DNA of 64,000 nt from Bacteroidota bacterium (GTDB lineage: Bacteria > Bacteroidota > Bacteroidia > Bacteroidales > F082). The notes below the pieces were generated by a model. The model saw only the letters and a program-made list of their open reading frames with translations, searched no databases and was not told the origin of the DNA. Each line of letters starts with the position of its first letter. Within the stretch, counting starts at the first letter, position 1. The stretch is taken from positions 281,253 through 345,252 of the forward strand of contig JAHJTC010000024.1 in NCBI GenBank assembly GCA_018830105.1, read 5' to 3'. Below, one piece after another: positions 1 to 7,895 of this stretch. The translations under genes were made by a program, and so were the position numbers.

Positions 1-615
1 CCCTACATCTGGCAAAATCTCAGTTTCTTGTCCGGTTTTTTAAAATTACTACCCGCACTCATCCTCATCGTCTTTGTATCTGCCGAATACAGCTATAAAA
101 CGATGCGTCAACATATGATGAACGGCTTGAGTCGATTAGACTATTTTTTCTCTCAGTTCATTTTCCTCTTTGGCATGGCCTTATTTTCAACGCTGGTATT
201 ATTGATCATCACGCTTATATTAGGATTTCAGCATACTGAAACGATCACTTTTGCAAATTTTTTCAACAATAGTTTTTATTTATTGGCCTATTTTCTTGAG
301 TTACTGGCATTTTTTAGCATCGCTTTTTTTGTTACAAGCTTACTCAGGCGAAGCGGCCTGAGTATTCTAACCTTTTCGCTGTTGTATGTTGTAATTGAAC
401 CCATTTCACGGTTCTATCTGCCTGAAGCAATTGCCCAAAACATGCCTTTTAAGCGCATAGGTAATTTGATTGATGTACCAAATACAAGTTTGATGAAACT
501 TTTTGGCGTTAATTTTCGCACCTATATTGACCATTTTGATATTATTCTAAGTTTAGCGTATAGCCTGCTCTTCCTATTCCTCAGCTACCAACTGATTAAA
601 AAAAGAGATCTTTAG
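1..615 (+). CDS. ABC-2 type transporter permease, 3' part
   Basis: The reading frame is open from base 1, so the gene starts outside the window; a TTG at 28 is inside the gene and not a convincing start. The visible ~204 residues are very hydrophobic, with about five membrane segments and a short basic C-terminus (KKRDL) typical of ABC-2 permease subunits that work with a separate ATPase. The segment after the first membrane helix (EYSYKTMRQHMMNGLSR) is the cytoplasmic coupling stretch common in this family. Substrate cannot be told; the ATPase gene would be expected just upstream. No terminator is obvious in the 250 bases that follow. Confidence 0.75.
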   Translation, partial: PYIWQNLSFLSGFLKLLPALILIVFVSAEYSYKTMRQHMMNGLSRLDYFFSQFIFLFGMALFSTLVLLIITLILGFQHTETITFANFFNNSFYLLAYFLELLAFFSIAFFVTSLLRRSGLSILTFSLLYVVIEPISRFYLPEAIAQNMPFKRIGNLIDVPNTSLMKLFGVNFRTYIDHFDIILSLAYSLLFLFLSYQLIKKRDL

Positions 616-762
616 AAGTGTTATTTCAATGCTCCAACGTTTGTCCTCAACACCAAATCAAGGCTGGATAAAATAACTTGAGACAAAGTGAATAATAGCA
701 CACAAAATGGCTTATTGAAAAATGATTTATTTCAATATATGGATTTATTAATCCTATTTTTC

Positions 763-770
763 TATTTTTG
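763..770 (+). promoter_or_regulatory. possible -7 box (TATTTTTG)
   Basis: Matches the Bacteroidota -7 consensus TAnnTTTG about 100 bases before the sugar transferase start at 868. No clear TTTG -33 element is seen at the right distance, so this is a weak call. Confidence 0.3.
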
Positions 771-867
771 TGCATTAATCAACCGGATCTAAAAAGACAG
801 TTTACCTATAAGTGTTTGATTTAGTGTTTGTTATAGCACTTTTTGATAGAACGACATAAAGCAATCA

Positions 868-1662
868 ATGAAAAAAATCTTACCTCCCGATAGAGAGACT
901 TTTGAGCGTTACCGAATTGGAAGGGGTAAAAGGCTTTTCGACATTGTTTTTGCTTCAATTGGCATTTTGATCACCTCGCCCATCATGCTCTTGATAGCAA
1001 TTCTTATTAAGCTTGAATCCAGAGGGCCGGTAATATATGTTTCGGAACGTGTAGGAACAGGATACGACATCTTCAATTTCTTAAAGTTTAGATCGATGAG
1101 GCAAAATGCAGAGGAAGAACTTACAGCCTTATCCGAGTTAAATCTGTATCTTATAAATAAAAGGCATCAGGATAGTTCTGAATCTGAAAATTGCCCGGAA
1201 TGCGAAAGGCTAGGGCACAGTTGCTCACCAATGCTTTATATAGATGGCACAGAAATTTGCGAAAATTGGTATTTAGAACTTAAAAGAAGAAAGAATAAAA
1301 ACGCTGCATTTTTTAAAGTAAAAGATGATCCTAGAGTTACCAGATTTGGCCGCATAATAAGAAGATTTAACCTGGATGAATTGCCACAGTTTTTTAACGT
1401 TTTGCGCGGTGACATGTCCGTTGTAGGTAATCGGCCGCTTCCTTTGTATGAAGCCGAAAAACTAACTACCGATCAGTGGGCATACCGTTTTATGGCTCCT
1501 GCCGGAATTACCGGAATGTGGCAAATTCATGCAGATCGTTTTCGCTCAGAAGAAAAAAGAATCAATCTCGATAATCAATATGCGATGATTGCCTCACCAA
1601 AAAAAGACCTTGAAATTATACTTAAATCATTCCCCACTTTTTTCCGCAAGAATAACTATTGA
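868..1662 (+). CDS. monotopic sugar-phosphate transferase with Cys-rich insertion
   Basis: Bacterial sugar transferase (PglC/WcaJ catalytic-domain type) that moves a sugar-1-phosphate onto undecaprenyl phosphate at the inner face of the inner membrane, starting a glycan chain. Seen: KRLFDIVFAS plus one membrane segment (~23-48), ESRGPVIYVSERVG, the KFRSM motif (~73-77), DDPRVTRFGRIIRRFNLDELPQFFNVLRGDMSVVGNRP-type core (~152-190) and a PGITGMW-like segment (APAGITGMWQ). Unlike the usual ~200-residue enzymes it has an extra ~70-residue stretch (about 80-148) between KFRSM and the core that holds Cys109, Cys112, His118, Cys119 and Cys131. The arrangement looks like a metal or redox site, but that is inference. 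ATG start; no neighbouring glycan genes on the same strand, so the sugar and pathway are unknown. Confidence 0.88.
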   Translation: MKKILPPDRETFERYRIGRGKRLFDIVFASIGILITSPIMLLIAILIKLESRGPVIYVSERVGTGYDIFNFLKFRSMRQNAEEELTALSELNLYLINKRHQDSSESENCPECERLGHSCSPMLYIDGTEICENWYLELKRRKNKNAAFFKVKDDPRVTRFGRIIRRFNLDELPQFFNVLRGDMSVVGNRPLPLYEAEKLTTDQWAYRFMAPAGITGMWQIHADRFRSEEKRINLDNQYAMIASPKKDLEIILKSFPTFFRKNNY

Positions 1663-1723
1663 TTTTTCAGCTAAGGCCTTTGCTGGCTCATACTAAAACC
1701 GGGCAAGCTATCGCAAACCTATC

Positions 1724-2947
1724 CTATGCTTTCAGGTATTTTATCCTTTCGGCCAAACCCGGATGCGAATAATAAAAAACAACATAAGCAGGATGTGGCG
1801 TCAGGTTGTCGAGGTTTTCTGCTGCAAGCTTCCTGATCGCTGAAACAAGCTCATCAGCCAGTCCCGCACGTTTAGCGCCCAGGTCTGCCTGTCGCTCAAA
1901 ATATCTGCTAATTGAATTCAGTAGTGCATTAATGAAGAGTGCTAAGGGAGAAAACAAAAGCACAAAAACAAGCAACCCCAGGTGCATTGAATTGGGCAAC
2001 TCGCCAAAAGCCTGCTGCAAAAAAACCTGACTCAGCGAAAACCACAACAGCAGCAATAGCAGACCCAACTGAAGTAAATTACTGAACAGCAACTCAGGCA
2101 AATGATTTCTCTTTTTGTGTGTAACTTCGTGGGCAATAACAGCCATAACCTCTTTGATATCAAGAAGTTTAATCGCAGATTCACTTAAAATTACCCGGAA
2201 ACCACTTCCCCATCCAACAATTGAAGCCGGCTGAATATCCTGGGATAAGGTGTTTTTTCTGACGATGATAGCTGTAGCAGAAATACCATATTTTTTCAAG
2301 CGAAGTAATATTTCATCGCGCAATTCTCCCAGTAAGGGTTCATAGTTTCTGTTAAATATATTCGCAATAATACGCTGATTTATAAAGTTATAGAGCAAAT
2401 AAACCCCACCAAATAACACCCAGCTCGCAATCCAAAACTGTGCGCCAAGCCAGTTAAAGCTAAACATCAAAAACCAATAGGCCAGGCTACCGAAAAAAAG
2501 CGCAAGGAGGCCCTTAACGAAAAACTCTTTCAGCACCTGAACGCCAGTTTTATTGAAGCCAAATCGTTTGTTAATCACCAGCTGCTGATACATTTCAAAA
2601 ACGAAACGCACCAACTGAAATAAAAAACCGATCACGATAAAAAAAGCTACTCCTAATACATATTCCGATGCGAAAAAGCTTCTGAAAAACTGATCCACAC
2701 CTTGAATAACACCGCCGTATATCATAACCATGACAAGGACAAAAACAGCAAGCTGGTAAATCAATAAAAGCTGCAAAGTACTGTGCTGATATTCTTGGGA
2801 ATTTCGGTAAGCCTCGTAGGAATAGACTCCTGTCAATTCTTCAGGCATTGGCTTTTTCAACCAGCTGATATTGAGATATATCAAGAATGTCCTCAATACA
2901 ATATCTATCGATAAAACAGCGGTTATTCCAATTAAAGCAGTATTCAT
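1724..2947 (-). CDS. M48 family membrane metallopeptidase (Ste24/HtpX-like)
   Basis: Zinc protease of the M48 family, 407 residues, with its active site facing the cytosol or membrane. Seen: five to six hydrophobic segments (N-terminal helix, ~60-85, ~97-115, ~165-190, ~285-345), the zinc motif HEVTHKKRNH (HExxH) near residue 273, and the third zinc ligand region FERQADLGAKRAG near 350. The last segment ends with HPGLAERIKYL, a common CAAX-protease-like C-terminus in this family. Likely role is membrane protein quality control or peptide processing. The gene lies 18 bases downstream of the VWA membrane protein and is probably co-transcribed with it. Confidence 0.9.
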   Translation of the reverse strand: MNTALIGITAVLSIDIVLRTFLIYLNISWLKKPMPEELTGVYSYEAYRNSQEYQHSTLQLLLIYQLAVFVLVMVMIYGGVIQGVDQFFRSFFASEYVLGVAFFIVIGFLFQLVRFVFEMYQQLVINKRFGFNKTGVQVLKEFFVKGLLALFFGSLAYWFLMFSFNWLGAQFWIASWVLFGGVYLLYNFINQRIIANIFNRNYEPLLGELRDEILLRLKKYGISATAIIVRKNTLSQDIQPASIVGWGSGFRVILSESAIKLLDIKEVMAVIAHEVTHKKRNHLPELLFSNLLQLGLLLLLLWFSLSQVFLQQAFGELPNSMHLGLLVFVLLFSPLALFINALLNSISRYFERQADLGAKRAGLADELVSAIRKLAAENLDNLTPHPAYVVFYYSHPGLAERIKYLKA

Positions 2948-2965
2948 TGCTCGCTTTTCACCTGA

Positions 2966-5056
2966 TTAATAATCGCCAAAAATCTTACGAAGTAACCACT
3001 CCACACTCAATAAGACAAGCAAGATGGCTAATATAAATTCCAGATTGATCAGTGGATCAAATCGCTTCTCCTGATGGCTGACAGTAACTAATCTTTCATC
3101 ATTTTGCAGATCTGAAAGCAGCATATTAAGTGCAGATAAGTCGTAAGTTTTTCCTCCGGTAAGTGCTGCCAGTTGTCGCATCCTGTTGACCTCGGCCACC
3201 AATTGCCGACCTTCGAGTACTGAACGTTTCACCGAAAATCTGCCAGTTTCCTTCAACAGTTCTCCTGCATAGCTGGCAGTAGCTTCGTAGGTATAAATCC
3301 CTTCCTCCAGGCTTCCGGCATTAAGCTGATAGTCATTTTTACGCCGGACGAACTCGTAATTATAATTAAGCCCTTGCTGTTCGTTAAAAAGCCGTATTGC
3401 CAGTTGAGGTTCAACAATAAGTTCACCGCTTTTATTACGCATTTCAGCACTAATTTTCACCGGGCTACCTGCCGCATACTCTTCATCGGCAAATATCTTG
3501 AGTAAACTGTTATCATAGCGTAAAGTAGCGTATTGTATAATTTTGCTGATGAGTGCATCAAAGTTTTGATGCGAAGCTGTTTTACTGAACTGAAACAACC
3601 TCCACCTCCAAATTCCCGTACCTGCCACCACACCTATTTTTCGCTGACCTGAATTCCCAAACGCAATCAACGGACGCTTAGTTTCAACCCCTCTGAGTTG
3701 CTGTTCAAACAGCACTTCTGCACTTGTATTCATTTGGTAATCACCAAACAGTACTGATAAAGGAGGCAAATCCTTAATTTGAGTAGCATCAAACTGATCC
3801 GTTGTGAATGCTGAAAAATTAGGATTGAGTAAAGGCGAGGCATCTACTACAGCAGCTGATTGGTCAGAAAAAATAGAGATGACATCCTGAAGTTCATTAA
3901 AACGCTCAGCAGCGGTACTTTGACCATTAATCCATAACACCGGCAAAGCTGGCTGAGCAGCAAGAAGTGCCGCTATCTGCTGCTCTGAAGCTATTCCGTC
4001 AGGCAATTGATGCAAAATCAACAAATCAGCATCTGTTTCATTCTCTGAAGGCATATCGTTGCCAAATCTGTATTCCAGCTCATAATGATTGCCTAAGGCC
4101 GCTTTAATTGCAGCAAGATCAGGATGAGGCGCATGCGCCAAAACGACAATTTTCTGTTGCTGTTCCATCACATCAACAAAAAACATTTGATCATTGTTAG
4201 TGGCATTTACCTCACCATCAACATATGCAATATTTATCTTTAAATTTTTCAAACCCGGGGAATCCGCTTCTACAAGAAAATTTAATGTAGCGGAAAACTG
4301 ATTTGAACTCACTGCTACTGTTTTGGTTTCCAAAGGTTCGCCATCAATCAGTAAATTTATTTTCATGTTTTCGCCGAATGCCTGCTGCGCTCTTACGGTA
4401 ACTTCAACAGGAAAAACAGTATTCACCAGCGCTTTTCTGTTGTATCTAACGTCATATACCGAAAGATCAGGATAAACTGCTGTATCGCCTAAAACAACGG
4501 AATGAACGACAAAAGGAAAACCTGAAGCAGCCATTTCAGGTTGAAAACCCGCATTATAAATACCATCAGAAAGCAGAATTACAGCTCCCAAATTTCGCTT
4601 ATAATAAATCTGATTGAGTGCATCAAACATAGCAGAGAAATCAGTTTGAGCATCCGCGAAATCAGGATTTTTTCCGGCACTAAACACTGAACCAAACAAA
4701 TAAGTATCTGTTTGAAACGATTTGGACAACTGATTCAAAAGGCTGTCATACTTTAAAAGGTAACCAGTGCCATAGAGGGCAGAATCATTGGACATGGTGA
4801 TTGAGGCAGAATTATCATGAACTACTGCTACAACAGGCGGTTCCTTCAAAGTAGTTTGTTGCATCATATAGGGCTTGAGCAATAATAGCCCAATAATTAC
4901 CAGGCTAAAAAAACGCATAGCAAAAAGCAGGTATTTAAGCCATTGCGGATAAGTGGATTTTGCTTTAAAATAAAGCAAGGCTGCAATTGCCGCGGCCATA
5001 GCAACGACTAAAATTACCAACCAAACAGATTGCTCAAAAATAAGAGGGCTATTCAT
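2966..5056 (-). CDS. VWA-like membrane protein (BatA-like architecture)
   Basis: A 696-residue protein with two N-terminal membrane helices (~9-29 and ~40-62), a large periplasmic part and one C-terminal helix (~672-690). The periplasmic part opens with a von Willebrand A-like fold: VVAVVHDNSASI carries the MIDAS pattern DxSxS (about residues 80-86), and VILLSDGIYNAG follows near 160. The later part looks like beta-sandwich modules. No enzyme motif is visible. Comparable proteins in Bacteroidota are annotated only as VWA or aerotolerance-like membrane proteins. It sits directly upstream of the M48 protease with an 18-base gap, suggesting a joint membrane-stress or envelope role, but no function is proven. 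Confidence 0.7.
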   Translation of the reverse strand: MNSPLIFEQSVWLVILVVAMAAAIAALLYFKAKSTYPQWLKYLLFAMRFFSLVIIGLLLLKPYMMQQTTLKEPPVVAVVHDNSASITMSNDSALYGTGYLLKYDSLLNQLSKSFQTDTYLFGSVFSAGKNPDFADAQTDFSAMFDALNQIYYKRNLGAVILLSDGIYNAGFQPEMAASGFPFVVHSVVLGDTAVYPDLSVYDVRYNRKALVNTVFPVEVTVRAQQAFGENMKINLLIDGEPLETKTVAVSSNQFSATLNFLVEADSPGLKNLKINIAYVDGEVNATNNDQMFFVDVMEQQQKIVVLAHAPHPDLAAIKAALGNHYELEYRFGNDMPSENETDADLLILHQLPDGIASEQQIAALLAAQPALPVLWINGQSTAAERFNELQDVISIFSDQSAAVVDASPLLNPNFSAFTTDQFDATQIKDLPPLSVLFGDYQMNTSAEVLFEQQLRGVETKRPLIAFGNSGQRKIGVVAGTGIWRWRLFQFSKTASHQNFDALISKIIQYATLRYDNSLLKIFADEEYAAGSPVKISAEMRNKSGELIVEPQLAIRLFNEQQGLNYNYEFVRRKNDYQLNAGSLEEGIYTYEATASYAGELLKETGRFSVKRSVLEGRQLVAEVNRMRQLAALTGGKTYDLSALNMLLSDLQNDERLVTVSHQEKRFDPLINLEFILAILLVLLSVEWLLRKIFGDY

Positions 5057-5131
5057 GATGAACCACTTTTTTCAAAGTTGTGAAGCAGAGGCTGTTTTAA
5101 ACGTATTAAAGCAGCATCAGTTCAACTGCGA

Positions 5132-5878
5132 CTACATGCTCATTCCGCCGCACACGCTAATGACCTGCCCTGTAACATAAGCTGACAGCTCCGAAGCCAG
5201 AAATACAGCAACATCTGCAACGTCCTCAGGCTTTCCGCTCCTTCTTAATGGAATCGTTGAAACCCATTGTGTACGAACATCATCCGGCAGTTTATGTGTC
5301 ATCTCTGTTTCAATAAATCCTGGTGCGATCGCATTGCAGCGAACATTTCGGCTACCCAGTTCGGCAGCCATCGATTTAGTAAACCCAATCATACCGGCCT
5401 TAGAAGCCGAATAATTGGATTGACCAGCATTGCCATTTACGCCAACAACAGAACTCATGTTAATAATCGATCCGGTTCTTTGCTTGATCATCGTACGCTG
5501 CACAGCTTTGGTAAGATTAAAAACAGACTTCAGGTTAACAGTTAGTACCATATCCCAATCCTGCTCTGTCATGCGCATCAGCAAATTATCGCGTGTAATT
5601 CCGGCATTATTGATGAGGATATCAATCCTTCCAAAATCATTTACAACATCTCCTGCCAGTTTCTCACTATCCTGAAGCGATGCGGCATTGGAGCCATAAC
5701 CTTTGGCTTTAGCTCCCATTTTTATCAATTCATTCTCAGTAGCTTCCATCTGTTCATCACGATTTAGATCAGAAAAAGCCACTGCGGCTCCTTCGGCGGC
5801 AAAACGAACTGCCAAAGCTTTACCAATACCTCGTGAACCACCTGTTATCAAGGCGACTTTGCCTTCCAGTAATTTCAT
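5132..5878 (-). CDS. fabG: 3-oxoacyl-[acyl-carrier-protein] reductase FabG
   Basis: NADPH-dependent short-chain dehydrogenase that reduces 3-oxoacyl-ACP in fatty acid elongation (cytosol). Seen: cofactor motif TGGSRGIG (~12-19), NNAG (~87-90), catalytic Ser in INMSSVVG, YSASK with the catalytic Tyr and Lys, and the C-terminal YVTGQVISVCGGMSM typical of FabG. I chose the ATG at 5878 (248 residues, the normal FabG length); a TTG two codons upstream is possible but unnecessary. The gene stands 75 bases before the VWA protein gene on the same strand. A near-consensus -7 box (TATCTTCG) lies upstream around 5950. Confidence 0.94.
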   Translation of the reverse strand: MKLLEGKVALITGGSRGIGKALAVRFAAEGAAVAFSDLNRDEQMEATENELIKMGAKAKGYGSNAASLQDSEKLAGDVVNDFGRIDILINNAGITRDNLLMRMTEQDWDMVLTVNLKSVFNLTKAVQRTMIKQRTGSIINMSSVVGVNGNAGQSNYSASKAGMIGFTKSMAAELGSRNVRCNAIAPGFIETEMTHKLPDDVRTQWVSTIPLRRSGKPEDVADVAVFLASELSAYVTGQVISVCGGMSM

Positions 5879-6054
5879 ATTCAAAATTTTAAGTTGCTGT
5901 AAATCATTTACTACCTACAAAATACCACATCAAAGTCAGCGTATTTTGTGACGGCGAAGATACAAAAAGAAAGTTTTCTGCTTTGATGGCGTATTATTGT
6001 GCGGCGAATTACAATAAGCTGCTCCTTATAATACAGTTTGAGCAACAATCTGCA

Positions 6055-7206
6055 TTAGTCGTTAAAACACAAACTCACACATGCCCCTCCATGCGTATTG
6101 TTGAGTAATTTAACAGTTCCATTATGGGCGTTCATTATGAGCTTAACAGCTGCAATAGGCAGCCCCACATCTTCTTCAACCACAAAAGTTTCCTGCTGCA
6201 TAAAATTTGAGAAACGACTCAAAACATGCTCTGAAAACCCTTCGCCATTATCCCTTACATCAATAGCTATTCCATGATCCAGTTTGCTGATTCCCAGTTC
6301 AATTTTTCCTCCTGAGGGTATTTCCAAAATGAATTTTTCGACCAAGATGCACAAGCTTTTCCGCAATAGATCAGCATCAGCACGCACCAACAAATTATAG
6401 TCATCGGTATTGATGACCACTTCAATATTTTTTTCCTGAATCAAGTCGCTCAATTCATCGATCACCATCTCAAAAAGCATTTTTATAGAAATCTCGAACA
6501 ATTCCACTTTCTGATTATTGGATTGCAAAGAAGTTATTAATAGCGCCATTTCGGAGAAACGGAGCAATCTTTTGGATGCTTCGCTCAGATAACCTAAATA
6601 ATCATGTTGTTCAACATCTTTGATAGACTGTTGTAAAAGGCTTGTAATACCAATGATACCGTTGAGCGGGCTGCGTAACTCATGGCTGATAATCCCAAGA
6701 AAGTCGCTTTTTGCTTTTTCCAGATTCGAAAGCTGTTTGTTAGCTATTTCAAGCTCTATGGTGCGTTCAGCAACTTTTTCCTCCAGATTATGGCTGTAGG
6801 CCACAAGCTGCTTTTTGCTTCTCACAAGTTCGAGATGGGTATTGATGCGGGCGGTAAGCTCAGCGGCATTAAATGGTTTCGTGATATAGTCGCGGGCACC
6901 CAGCTGAAATCCCTGCACAATATGTTCTGTTTCCGTTTTTGCCGTTAAAAATATAATAGGAATGTCAGCAGTCTTCTCATCATTCATCAGCACTTTACAA
7001 ACTTCAAAACCATCCATTTCCGGCATCATGATATCGAGCAATATCAGGTCAAAATTGTTTTTCTTCAACAAGGTCAACGCTTCTTTTCCGGATAAGGCAT
7101 AAGCAACCTCTCTGTTTTCACGAGATAACAACTTTCCTAAAATCTGAATATTTTTCGGGACGTCATCTACAATTAAAATCCGTTCAACTGATGTAATATT
7201 TTTCAC
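6055..7206 (-). CDS. receiver-histidine kinase with degenerate ATPase boxes
   Basis: 383 residues: N-terminal response-regulator receiver (~8-125) with intact acidic pair D14/D15, phosphoacceptor D58 (LILLDIMMPEMDG), T88 and K110, then a coiled-coil linker (~130-165), HisKA domain with H175 in SHELRSPLNGIIG, and a HATPase-like domain (~275-383). The HATPase domain is odd: the N-box Asn residues are replaced (LLRKSLCILVEKF), the G2 box GxGLGL is DVGLPIA, while the G1 region DVRDNGEGF is kept. ATP binding is therefore doubtful and the protein may act as a phosphorelay platform or phosphatase rather than a kinase (inference). Start is GTG at 7206; no in-frame ATG lies nearby. It follows the receiver-like gene by 41 bases in the same transcription direction. 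Confidence 0.85.
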   Translation of the reverse strand: MKNITSVERILIVDDVPKNIQILGKLLSRENREVAYALSGKEALTLLKKNNFDLILLDIMMPEMDGFEVCKVLMNDEKTADIPIIFLTAKTETEHIVQGFQLGARDYITKPFNAAELTARINTHLELVRSKKQLVAYSHNLEEKVAERTIELEIANKQLSNLEKAKSDFLGIISHELRSPLNGIIGITSLLQQSIKDVEQHDYLGYLSEASKRLLRFSEMALLITSLQSNNQKVELFEISIKMLFEMVIDELSDLIQEKNIEVVINTDDYNLLVRADADLLRKSLCILVEKFILEIPSGGKIELGISKLDHGIAIDVRDNGEGFSEHVLSRFSNFMQQETFVVEEDVGLPIAAVKLIMNAHNGTVKLLNNTHGGACVSLCFND

Positions 7207-7247
7207 GTTTAAGAATTAATTTCTCTTTTTAATAATTACCGCAGGCA

Positions 7248-7895
7248 TTAGTCAAGCTGCTCGTTCTTGTTTTTAATACCCTGAAAATGTCTCAGGAGCA
7301 TCCTTGTTTGTTCTATATCAAAGCCATCAACAGCATTTTTCAAACGCTCGGCATATTGCGCTAAAACAGTCCATTCGTATTTTTTCGAAATCACCAAACC
7401 CATTTCTGCAAAGCGCTGGGCATCGACCATAAAATTACTACTTTGGGCTTTCTCCCACAAAGAATTCAATACTTTCAAATCATCCTTTTGTTGGATATTC
7501 AAGGCCTCAGGCAGCACCACCTGTCTTGAACCACCGGGATGAAAATCAAAGTTTCTGTTTGCCAGATTTTCTAAAAAGCGCTGGAGCAGCTCTTGTTGTG
7601 CAGGCAACTCAAACAACAAATCATGCTTAATCTGCAGGGCTGACATTAAATTGCTGTTTCCTATTAAGACCGTTTGCAATCCTTTTTTCTGCATTATTCC
7701 GACCAGCCAGGTCTTGTCCTTTGGAACGACACAATCCAAATCAACTAAAACACAGGCCGTGGCTTGCTGAGTAAAATTTTTAAATAATTTAAAGCTTGAG
7801 GCTACAACTTCAAATCTTAAACCGTGAACCAAAGCCATTTCCTTAACCAATTGAATATAAAATATATTGTCAGAAACCAAGAACACAACAGGCAA
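7248..7895 (-). CDS. degenerate receiver plus C-terminal helical (Hpt-like) module
   Basis: 215 residues beginning at a TTG that directly follows, in the same reading frame, the TAA stop of the upstream histidine kinase. Residues 1-115 fold-match a receiver: beta1 VVFLVSDN, a VLVDLDC strand at the phosphoacceptor position, and TVLIGN at the Thr/Ser strand; the conserved switch Lys is not visible (LFELP). Residues ~120-215 are helical and resemble the C-terminal module found at the end of many Bacteroidota hybrid kinases (pattern F..A..FAEMGL...Y.W....YAERLKNAVDGFDIE). The whole therefore looks like the missing C-terminal half of the upstream kinase. It may be translated separately from TTG, by readthrough, or not at all. 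Confidence 0.65.
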   Translation of the reverse strand: MPVVFLVSDNIFYIQLVKEMALVHGLRFEVVASSFKLFKNFTQQATACVLVDLDCVVPKDKTWLVGIMQKKGLQTVLIGNSNLMSALQIKHDLLFELPAQQELLQRFLENLANRNFDFHPGGSRQVVLPEALNIQQKDDLKVLNSLWEKAQSSNFMVDAQRFAEMGLVISKKYEWTVLAQYAERLKNAVDGFDIEQTRMLLRHFQGIKNKNEQLD

